Of a stretch of DNA of 64,000 bases, positions 13,401 to 25,400 are shown piece after piece (the first letter of the stretch is position 1; the number at the start of each line of letters is the position of its first letter). The position numbers and the translations under genes are program-made. Under the pieces are notes generated by a model that did no database searches, had not been told where the DNA came from, and saw only the letters and a list, made by a program, of their open reading frames with translations. The stretch spans positions 15,359,016-15,423,015 of the forward strand of contig JABAKD010000013.1 in assembly GCA_012845835.1 (NCBI GenBank), given 5' to 3'. The stretch is from Undaria pinnatifida (Eukaryota > Sar > Phaeophyceae > Laminariales > Alariaceae).

Positions 13401-16400
13401 TCGCCTTAAAACACACGAAACCTCAAGTACGACCTGGTGAAAAAAGCGCCTGAAACTGACTCTACAGCAGCGCTTAGAGTGCAAGCGCGTTTCCCTCTTT
13501 CTCGTGCTTGAACCAAAAATGTGATGATACCTCGGAAGCCGCAAGTTCAAGATAAGTTTGTTAAGAGATACACCACAACCACCGACCTACACCGACCTAC
13601 AATGGGAGTCAGACTGACCTGCCAGCCAGCACAGCGCTGACCGCTATTAATAGCTCAGCGACCTGCACCTCTTAAGAAAAACACAAGCTACAATCTGGGG
13701 TTTGGATCCCCCGAACGCACGAAACAGCACCTGGGAAGGCGTGACCCTGATACCCAGCCACTCCAAGGCTCCGTTCATCTCGGAGCAGCTGAGCGCGCCC
13801 GTCCTCGACGAGTTGAAGGCGATGAAGGCATCTCTCACAAGCAGACCCTTCGCCTCGATGCGCCGCCTCACGGCGGTGATGGTAGCCCTGTGCTGCAGCA
13901 AATGAAACTCGTCGGGCACAAGGAATACTCGCGAGACCGGGGTTCTCTCGACGGGCACCTAGAAAAAATGCGGGATGGGCCGTAACGGGGAGGGGCATGT
14001 GGCGCGCCGAAGACGATAGGTGCAACAGCAATTCAATGTTAACATACAGAATGGAAGCTTTAGCTTTCGATACGGATTTTCCTCCATTGGGTTGCGATGG
14101 CTTCGGGATTTTTTCTGCCTCACAGTCTGACCACATAATCTGTACTTGGTGCTTCTCGAGAATGAAGAACCAGGACAGATACCGGGCGTGCTGTTGTCGT
14201 TGGGTAAAAATAATTACTAAAGGCAATACAGAGAGAGGTGCCCCCCTCGCGCTGACTGCGCGAACATTGAACACGAAGTGCTGCAGGGACGATATGTTCG
14301 CTTTGAAGCACGCTGATTCGTGATTATCAGGGGCCAAAGAGCTGTGTGTGGGGGGGGGGAACAAGGCGTATAAGAGTAAAAGCTTGCATATTGGGACCCA
14401 GCGACAGCGACCAAAACAACGATAAATTAGGGGCCAATCAACCGTCTACGGCAGTAATATTGAAAAGCGAATGTGGGGATTGCTCGACATGGGTGCGTCG
14501 TTTACTGCCGAGGAACATGTACTGCAGTCGATCAAGATTTTTTTTTTTTCCATACTCAACAGTACTTGTAAAGCAGCGCATCAAGGAACATGCGGTATAC
14601 TCTATGTCATGCTACTGCGACGTAATCAGAAAATAGCGCTACGATGGTTTACCTGCTGTCGCCGTCGGCAGGCCCTCACGTCCACGAACCAAGCTTCTCG
14701 AAGGTACCTGTTCATGTTCATGGTGCAAACGGCAAGCTTAGCCGCGGTGCTGTCAGCTGTGTAGAGGCCTTCAAGCCAGCAGAAGCAAGCATACCCATGG
14801 ACAGTGAACTTGTATCGGTACATCCTAGGCGACTTGCGCCATCCGAATGAATGTAGATCTCCAACACAACCTAGCTAATAAGGATCGAGGGGGAAGCTAT
14901 GATATAACGATCTTCCCGCGGGGAATAGTTCGATAGCTAGAGGAGGAAAGTTTACTCACTTATCATTGTCCTGCACGCCTCTGAGTAGCATGTCCAACTC
15001 CCGGTCGGCGAATCTTGCTTCGGAGTCCAAGAAGCGGAAGCATTGCTCTGCCACCTTTCGCTGGTAACGCGGCGGCTCCGTGTACCTGGTGGGGAGAGAG
15101 GCATACACATGGCGACGACGATAAGGGCCGAGTCGGACTTGAGAGACACATCGTTACGCGAAGCGCGTGCATGCAATCGCACTGGAAGTCGCTGCTGGTG
15201 ATGTTAAGTGAGGTCGCGGTGGAAATATTGCGACGATGACAACCCACACGCCGAGGAACACCACCAGGTATAAACTTGATGAAAAAACGTAGTCACCTTC
15301 GCATCGCGTGGAGAAACAGTAAAATTAAACCCTTGAGAATTCCAGCTAATTTTTTTGGGACAGCACTGTTGGAACGATTAGTGTGAGATACGGTAAGCAG
15401 CAGTAAAAGCTCAAAGTGTGTTTACACGTCAACCACAAGGTCCAGTCCCCCTTGTGACTGACCGCCCTTCAACCGTTCTACAGAGATACCAGGTGTCTTC
15501 CTATAGTATTAGTAGTACAAGCACAACTCGATGCAAATCAACAATCAGTGGGAGTACTGACCCCTCTGCGTGATAAAAATGAACGCATGTACCCGGGGGG
15601 GGGGGGGGGTAGAGAAGGGACGACACCTTTGATCACGGCTTGTCCAGAAAAATAAAAAATAAAAGGGACGACAAACAAAAAAGGGCATACGGCTGCGCGA
15701 TTATCTCGAGCACAAGAGCAAGGTTATCGTATCTCACCCCCACGAGGAATCCAAGCATGTTCCGTCGGTCAAGCGCAAGCCCGCCGTGGTCGCGGAATCC
15801 TTCACAAGCCCTGTACCCCGTCCTGCTATGTGCAAGCAACCTCGAAGGCTTTCCGCTTCCAGAAGGGACAGAGCAACCACGAATCTTCCCTGCTGCGCCT
15901 CGATGAAGGCCTGGGTTCGCATAAGCTCGCGGACCTGCCAAAAAGGTGTCGAAAGCCAACCAAACATATTTTCAAATATACATACATTTATAGTTTCTTA
16001 AATTTCTGCATGGGGGTGACGTGAAAAAGTCCATAATTTTACCCAAATCACGCGCGAGTCAGGACAGGATACCCCCCCCCCCCCAGTATTTACGATCCAG
16101 CGGCGCGCAAGGTGTGAACGGTAACGCGGCGGAAATAGTTAAACAGCAGTGGAGCACATCGAGCGACGCACAAAAAATCAAAGTTCCAAGTGCCGCAAGG
16201 TGTGCCATGTCGATGTTGGCAATAGGGTGGGCAGGCAAAGAAAGGCATCACGCGACACAGCACCCATCGTACGAGGGTTGACCGTGATCAATGATCATTG
16301 GTAGCTGACCTACGGCCCTCCCCTTCGCCCAGCGCATTCGCTTGGTATCATGTACAGAAGTCATGTACTAATTACCTGCCGCTTTGAAACGATTTTTAGG

Positions 16401-19400
16401 CCTTTTATCCTCCGGCGCATGGGTAAAAATGAAACTGTTAAGCTCACTATAATTCCACTCGTTATGGGTCACGTGTCAAACGTGGGCACGTCGTACTGCA
16501 GGCTGCACGATCGGCGATACCATACCCCACAATAGGCCACTTTTACGACCAGCTGCGGCGTTGAAGGATCGTATCGGGCTGAACATGTTGGGTAAACGAC
16601 ACACCAATGACGTCACACGGTGAAGCATAGCAATGCACCAACCATTTTAAACGGTAAAAAAAACATAGCAATGCACCATCGGTTCCAAAAGGCGAAGCAC
16701 GGCAACGCACCGACAATTTTGCACGGTGAAGCATAGCAGGAAGCAAGGAAGGAAGCAAGGAAGCAAGCAAGGAAGAAAGCAAGGAAGGAAGCAAGGAAGA
16801 AAGCAAGGAAGCAAGGAAGGAAGCAAGGAAGGAAGCAAGGAAGGTACCAAGGAAGGTACCAAGGAAGGTACCATACCTGATCGTAAGTGACAAGGGGGGT
16901 TTTGACCCCGGCAGCTTTAGCGATAGCCACCATGCTTGCTCGGCCGGTGTGAGGGTCATCCACATCCACATCCAAAGCCCTGCGACAAAATCGATAACCG
17001 GTCGGGAACGGAGATACGACGGCAGCGGGTTATCCGGCTACAAAAAATATCCCAAACTGGTTCCAAGTGGGGCGTCCTAAAAAACGTGCTTGCAGCTGAA
17101 AAAGGGTTAAGTGATGAATTGGAGAACACCGCAAATTGCGCTGCCGACGTATTTCTTAGTTTGCATAGCTGAGTATCGACCACTCAACCCGTCGAACCAA
17201 TAGCTGACGCGTATGAAAAATAAATAAATTGTTCGTAGTCAAGCTTCATAACCAAATCGTAGACGAAAGTCACCTGAGCAGTGTGCGGAATTCATCCTCC
17301 CCAAGCTTTCCATCGCCGTCGAAGTCCAGCAGCGAAAAAGCGTTCTTCAACAGCCGGTCTTGCTCTGGGGTCACCTATAAAAAAATGAAGAAAAGCGAAG
17401 AAAAAACAAAATTTTGTACTAAAAATGAAGAAAATCGAAGCAAGAACAAGGTAAAGTATTAAAATTGGTAGCATCTCAAAACAAGGCAAGCACCTATTGA
17501 AACTTGAAAAATATACAGAGAGAACAACACAGTGTCTCTACGCGTCGAGCTTATGCCAGAGGGAAAACCGCGACACACACGTGAACCCCATTTTAAAACC
17601 AAAATGTGGGTCAACATTAGGCCCGGAATTTTCAAGAGAATGAATGAACAAGTCGATCACCTCGTCAACGACTAGCTATCCGAGGCGTGAATCCCCAGCA
17701 ATACCAGGCAAGGTACTTACATTGGATGATGATAGCTGTCCATAGCTATTCAATGCTTACATTGAATGACAGATACCCAGTATGTGGATACCAGGCCTTA
17801 CCCCCTGGATCGTACCGCCTAGCTATCACTATAATCCTACAAGACCATCGTGGCTCCTCGATGGCACTCCGAGGTGTTCTCTCATCGCTGACCCTCGAGC
17901 GTGCGGTTACGCGCATAACCTACCTCGGAGTCTCCATACATCAATACGAGGAGGACGTTACCCCGCGAAGGGACGACCGTCCTACAACCACGCCGATTGT
18001 GGGACGGGGGTCCCTTCGCAGGTTGATCTCTTCCGTGTATTAAGGTGTGGAGACACCAAGGTGGGTTATATGCGTAACCACTCGCTCGAGGTTCAGCGGT
18101 GAGGGAACACCTCGGAATGCCCTCGAGGAGCCAGGATGGTCTCGAAGGATTATTACAGTGATAACGACGCGGTGCGATCCAGGGGATAGGGCCTGGTATC
18201 TACCAATAAATGCATTCAACGATAAATGTCTACTACTCACATTGAATGATCACTACCCAATACTACACCGAGGGATCAGCGGAAAAACAAACTCCAGGAA
18301 AAGCCGGTTCAGCGCAATATCGCCTGAAAATCAACATGACTATAAAACAGCATCCACAAGAGTGAAACACAGAACATACACGCTCGACGGGGCACCGCAA
18401 AAACAACGCGACGCCGGCAGCCTCTACTACACCAGTACGCGGGCAAGGCTTTAACGGTGCACTAGCGGAGCTCAGGCGGAAGAAGGACGATGCGCAGATT
18501 GCGAATGGCCTCAGGCGCTCATCATGAACGCGCAAGCCAATCTGCCTGTTGGGTACACCCTAACATAGCACTAATCATAAGCATAGTCAGTCAGATGGCT
18601 AAGTAGGTTATATACACGCAGTGGATGGTGCTATACAACCAACGCTGCCAAATAAGCAAACTCACGTGGCGCCCTGGAGGAGTGGGCTGCGGCTTGAGAG
18701 CAGTCACGTTGGGCACCCAGTCCATGAGCACGATGATGTTCTTGATGCGGCGGAAGGTCTTGAGGCTCCACGATTTCTTGTAGTGGTTTCGCGAGATGTG
18801 CATTGCCTCCGGGAAGATGAGGTGCTTCGGCTGCAAGATTTCAACGAAACATTCGGCGGTCACGGGGGAAGAGGCAAGAATCAAAATGCAGTACAGTAGT
18901 GACATGTCTACGAAGTCGGTGGAGTAGTGCCGGTTACCGGTTATAGTGGCTGCGAAATAGCTCGGCACAGATGGGAACAGCCAGTAACGTCAGAATGTGG
19001 AGTAGTGCCGGTCGCCGCCATAGTGCCGGTGTTTCCCTCCACAGTGCACATACCGGCGCTATAGAATGACCGCTGCTGTATGGAGATTTTGGCCATGCAG
19101 TGCTAAAACGACGCTATCTGGATGGATGTAAGCCCTGTACTACATATCACGGCCCCATATTTTTCGCGTTTTAGATAGCCGTCGCCCTTGACTCGGCGAC
19201 AACAATAGAGAGACGCTGCGCTTCATCGAAGTAGTCGCCACGGGCCGACCTTTGCGAGTCGGCCATAACAATAGACTGACGCTGCGCTTATTCGAATTTG
19301 TTGCCTTGACTCGACCTTTGGCAACACAAAGCTAGGCACGTCGACCACGGGCGAAAACCACACATTGCGCGAGAAACTCCGCGAAAAAACAAAAGCACAC

Positions 19401-22400
19401 CCAAAAATAATGAAAAAAAAACGGCTGTATTTCCAAAACCAGCATAAACAAGAACGAAAAAATACCTGCTGTATGAGCTTGGTCAGCACGCCGAATTCGC
19501 TGGCAGGGTAGAAGCCAAGGTTAGATACAAGGGGCCGAGCAAGGTCCCTGATGGCCCAAGGTCTGATAGCCTCGTCATCCCTGGCGTACTTCATGCGCAC
19601 AAACTCCTCCGGATCATCGTCCATGACGATCTCTTCTTTCTCCTGCTCTTGCTCTTGCTCTTGCTCCTGAGCAACGAAAAGCACGGGCATCGATTGATTA
19701 GGCGTGGATATGTATAAATCAGACAAACGCCGCAGCTAGAAAGGAAAGCCTGAGCAAATAGGGAAAACCTCAGTAAGTAGAGAACATCCAAGCAGACACA
19801 CGGATCAGCAACAACGAAAAACATCATTCGGAAGGGAAGACTCAGAAGCTCTTGACAATGATAACCACGGCCATTGATCACGGTGCGTATACAAAGCATG
19901 AAACGAAAGCCTCAGGAACAAGCGAACATCTCATCGAGAAGGCAAGACTCAGAAACGAAATATGATTCATCTGCGACACGACGAAAGCAAGGCTGCTTGA
20001 TGCAACAGCCCAGATCGAGGTACATGGAAGACAGTGCCATCTTCTTGCACTGAACGGGAACACATTTCGCTCGGTGTGTCAAAGCCGCGCCTCCGGGGAA
20101 TAGAGTGCAGTACCTTGCATGCTCAAATAGTAACCTGCATGCCCAAATCCTGTCACAAAAAAAGCACTGGAATTTCTTCCACCTCACCTAGGTTATGTAT
20201 TGTTAGACGTACAGCACGTAAGACAAATATACATGCAACTCAATTGTGCTCCCACATTAGTGCGACACCCTTTAGTGTTGGCCCCCAGTTTTGTGCGATG
20301 AAAATCGCTTGCTATGAAGGTATTATATGAATACAGTCTTACAGAGAGCGGCAGTAGTTAGGGGCCCCACTTTTGTGCGGGTAGTATCATCTGGCAAGGC
20401 ACCGCAACAGTGAAGAATGACGACTGCATTCATATAATACTTCGCTGAACAGATCGCAAGGACGGCGATGGCGATGGCGTTATTCTATAAAACCATTCCA
20501 AGAACGTCAGCTGCACTAAAGTTAAGACGAATTTAGGGTCGATACTCATCTTTGCAAGCTGCGTGATACACCAGCCGCCCGTTTTTAGCTGGTAAGTTGT
20601 CATTATTCATTATTGCTAATGGCTTTATTGTTCGGCGTTCAACATATGAGACAAAACATCTATGCACACGAGGTCTTATACTTGGCTGAAGCGATGGCAA
20701 ATAAGATAGGACCACATCTAACCTGCTCTTGCTCTTGCTCCTGTTCCTGGACTTGCTCCCCTTCAAACGCTCGCTCCTGTTCATGGCGCATACAGCACAT
20801 GCAGCGCAGGGCAGGCGTAAAACAGTGTTGAAAAACGGTGAAGAACCTGTAAATCGAGCACGCTCCAGCAGTGACGAACCATGCACGACGGCGAATTCTG
20901 TAGATCGACTACGTTGCCCCCGTCCCAAAACATGACACGACGCAACCCCAACCCTGCAACTCAGTCATCGCGGGGGTTTTACACTCAAACTGAAATGTAT
21001 GCAAGGAGAAGTGTTTCTCGGGGCTGCAGTTCGCGCTTGTCTCTGTCAAAGGGCATCGCAGAAGAGCAAGACCCGCCCAGTAGCTGTTGGAATACCTCCA
21101 GCAAATCGTTTTTAGGCGTTGCTGTGGTGACCATATTTAAGCCGAACAGCGTGATACACCGAAAACACACTGCCAAATAAAGTCTGTATTCGAACCGAAC
21201 AGTATAACACACCGAAATGTAGTTCAAAAAGAAGCCCGTGCCTATTCTTGGGATTCTAAACGGATCGATATCGAGCGTTGCGACCAGAAGCAAACCTCCA
21301 GTATTCGAGTTTCTATATACGGTACATCGTACAAAAAAAATGCACTTTTCACCAGCGTAAGAAAATAGGCTAAGCTCTCAGGGGCCTGCCTGTAGGTCAC
21401 GTCAACACTTCAGCTCTACAACACTGTCACGGCAGCACCATTGTTTCGGCAACCGACCTAAATGAAAACAGGACACATGCACGTGGAAATGTGGTGAGCT
21501 TAACTTGATCACTTTATAACTGCAAAAGTGATCCCACACTGAAAAAACAAACCCAACAAGTTTGTCCCCGAAACCGTGGATGCACCTCTACACTGAAAGA
21601 GGCAGTTTCAATTTCACACATCTGCCGGAAGACAAACCTAAAACAAAATTAAATTATCAACCGCAACGTAAGGCTACACACGCTACCACAGCGCAGCTCT
21701 GTGGCATTTCCAACCCTGGTTGCTAACATACGCATACTGTACACGCTACCACGGGATAGCTCTGGCATTTTCATCAACTTGTCGCCATGCATACGGTAGT
21801 GACGCAGTCTACCATGCACTCGCCTGCGCCACCTGTGCGGGGTCACCGAGACCCTCCCCTCCCTCGTCATACGAAACCCCGAGCCGTCCAACAGATGGCA
21901 AGGCGGGCTCGGTCATCTCCGCGCCGCTCAACGCGATCTCACGGACGTACGCTCCTGCGATATTAAAACAATCAGTCGTAGAACAGCGTTATCTTTACGG
22001 GTTTCTAGTGAGAAGCGGGCGATCAGAAACGATGTACGCTTCTGCGATATTTTCATCATCAGCCACACAACAGCGTTATCCTTAATATCAAGGGCTACAG
22101 AATTCAGCGATATCGTTTTCATCACCATCCACAGAACAGCCTCAATTTTTTCACCATGAGCCACAAAACAGAGTTACTTTTGATCATGAGCCACAGGACA
22201 GCATTAGGTTTTGTTTATCGTCAGTCACAGACGGAACAGTGGCGGCGACCGGCACTTCTCCGCATACTGCCACTACCGGTTATTTTTATTTTTTTTCCAT
22301 CTGTGTCGAGCGGTTTCACGGGCACTACAGCGGACAATCGGCACTATACACGGATCTCTACTGTACTAACTGCGGAGCGAACCGCGGCAGTACCACGAAC

Positions 22401-25400
22401 GCGCAAAACCTCCGGGATTGTAAAACACCACATTTTACAGCAAACAGTAGTTTATGACCCAGAACAAAGCGGAACATTCTCTCGTGTGGGGATTTCCCTC
22501 GGAAAGTAGTAAAATGTGGCGCTTCATGTGCGCGGAGGTGTGCGCGTTAGCCTTGATACCACGGTCCGCTCCACGGGTAGTAACGGTCACCGTTCGCCTG
22601 CTGTCACCACCACAACAGGCGAGCGGTGGCAGTGCTACCGGTGTGGCTAACGGTGGCAGTACCACGGACGCGCAACCCCCCGGGAACACGAATCACAATT
22701 TCTTCACAGCAAAAACTACTGTATGACCCGAGAAAAAAGCGGGAAATCCTATCGCGTCGGGGAATAATCCAAAGCAATCTGTAAAATGTGGTGGTTCATG
22801 GTCCCGTAGGTTTGCGCGTTTGTGGCAATACCACCGTCCGCTGCACGGGCAGTACGGCCACCGTTCACGTGCTGTCACCATCACAACAGACGAACGGTGG
22901 CAGTGCTACCCGCGGGGCGAACGGTGGTAGTACCACAACGCGTAAAACTCCAAAAACATTAAACACGACATTTTTCACAGATTTCTGAGGAAAATCCAAG
23001 ACGGGACCGTAGGATTCTCCGCTTCTTGTCGGTCATGAACTACCAAAGTTGCGGTGGTGACAACAGGCGAACGGTAGTAGCACTACACGTGGAGCAAACG
23101 GTGGCAGAGGTCACAAATGCGCAAGCCTCCGGGAGCATGAAACACCACTTGTTACTGCAAACAGTAGGGTGTAACCAACGACAAATCGGAAAATTCTATC
23201 TCGCCTGGGGTTGCTCCTCAGCAATCTGTAAAATTTGGTGCTTCATGTTGCCAGAGGTTTGCTCGTTCGCGGCACTACGACCGTCCGCCTCATGGGCAGT
23301 ACCACAAACCCGCAGACCCGCGGGAACACGAAGCACCACATTTTACAGCAAAAAGTACTCGTTTTACCGAGAATAAAGCGGAAAATCCTACAACTCGCGT
23401 CAGATGTTTCCTCAGCAAGTAGAATTTTATGACCGAGAACAAAGCGGAAATTTCTCACTCGTTTGGGAAATTTCCCAGGTTGCCCCTGAGACGAGAGAAC
23501 GACAAGTGAACACGCAAACCTTCGAGAACATCGAACAACAGATTATACCGCACGCAGTTGTAGTTTGTGACCGGAAACAAAGCGGTAATATTGAGTTTTG
23601 TTGGAAGTTTCCTCAGCAAACAGCAGATTGTGACCGAGAACAAAGCCGAAAATCCTACTAATAACTCGCCTGGGAAGTTTCCTCGCTTGCCCCTGAGAGT
23701 TCCCGTCCACCAACCATCGTCTCCCTTTCGAGACACTTCGATCTTGTCACCGACTATAAGAGCAAGGTCCCCAACGTGCTGAGGGGTGTACTCGAACATT
23801 GCCTCTGCCATTTCGATCTTCGGCCTGGTAAGCACGAGTGCGGGTAGCGACAAGTTGTCCCCAAAAATACGTCAAAATACAACAATGATTTGTGGTTTGT
23901 CTTTATATTGTATACCTATCGGAGATCCGGTGTTGTTATCGCGGGCGATCGGCCGAAAAATCTTCAGCGAGCTGACTTTCCGTTTTGCGGCTGTCGCTAT
24001 GATTATTGCACAAAAAACAGTTATGGCGAAAACGTGTTTTGTTTACAACCGGCGGGGAAGGCTTAGCACATGAAAACGCGGCAGCAACAGAAAACGATCC
24101 GGGCATGAAGGGGATTATAGATAATACACTTGCGATCCCGGAATATCACTCTACTGAGTCCCACAAGAACCGACAGCACCCAGTAGAGATGATATCTGGG
24201 AATACTTGCTCACCCGGGAAGCTTCTTCAAATTGGACGGTCTCCGAAGCAGCCTTGGTGTCTCGTTTTTACCCTTGACCAAGCTATTGCCAGAGAAGGTG
24301 ATGCTACCGCCAGCGCGAGGCGCGGGGTGCGCAGCCTCAGACTCCAAAATGAGCCTGCGGATCTCCATGAGTACCTGAGTTTTACCGGCAACAAATAACG
24401 GTGTGAAGGTATATTCGACAAACACTAAGGCTGTAATCGGCTGAATTTGAAGGATAGCAACAGTTATTAGTTGGGGTGGGTGGCGAACGAAGCCAACAGA
24501 GATTTTGGTCATATACCAGAGACGTCGAGCCCTAAACGCAACAGAAATATACGAAGACGCAGAACTACGCAGTACAACGCGCGCAACGAACTGAAATAAC
24601 TAGAAACGTAGTCGCCAAATATGTGAAGTCGCCAACCACAGCCCTAACAAATACACAAACACAATACCGATAAATACAAAGCTAAGAGGCATAAACCGCT
24701 ACTGCCAAGAGCCGGGCGCCGGAAAAAGAGCGAACGAGTAGCAGCGGATTGCGGTGGTTCTTCAGGAAAGCATTTCAAACACAGGAAGCTGATGTGTGCT
24801 TTCTGGTGAAAACAAACGTCATGTCAATCTGCGTGTATTACGTAACTGTCTTCGTAAGACAAAAAGTAGATGCTGAGTCACGTTTTCCATTTACCAAACG
24901 AGCCCAAAATCGATGGTACATACGGACACCTCATTCACGCACGGGGACTGTTATGCCTTGAACCAAAAGCCTAGCTGCCCCAATTATTTTCTCGAAAGCT
25001 ATCGGTTCTACTATACCAGGTACGCAGTTACAGAAACAACCAGCTGCGGCCAGCTGCTCCTCAAACTGTGCATTACAATACACCCAGACCAAAAACGTTG
25101 ACACATTTAACACAAAACGAAACTAGTCGCTTGACGCTTTACGGTCGAATACGATAATGCTAGCCCAATGTCGTCACCTCTCGGTCTTTTCCCTCTTTGA
25201 TTAGCCCTCGTCCGTCAGCCTCCGCAACCTTGGCGGTGATCTCATCCGAAAATACCTGAGGAAACGGCGAAGGGAACAGGCAGTTTAAGGCAAAACAGCG
25301 GACGCGGCACCGTGTTCTCGACGTTGTGGTTTACTGGCAGGCGGACACGCCTACCGCAGAGAAGTACCGAGCATGTTCGCTAGAAATGACTGACAAGTGT

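Noticed and set aside
16543-16975. Minus-strand ORFs with LPSLLPSLL or CFLPCFLP repeats
   Set aside because: Translation of the AAGGAAGC minisatellite; only 16877-16979 of this stretch is real exon.
20991-21095. Treating this stretch as a firm exon
   Set aside because: Exons 46 and 47 already join in phase; its acceptor lacks a pyrimidine tract and its donor is weak. Kept only as a low-confidence feature.
24006-24398. Plus-strand 130-codon ORF
   Set aside because: It is the antisense shadow of exon 44, which fits the gene frame on the minus strand.
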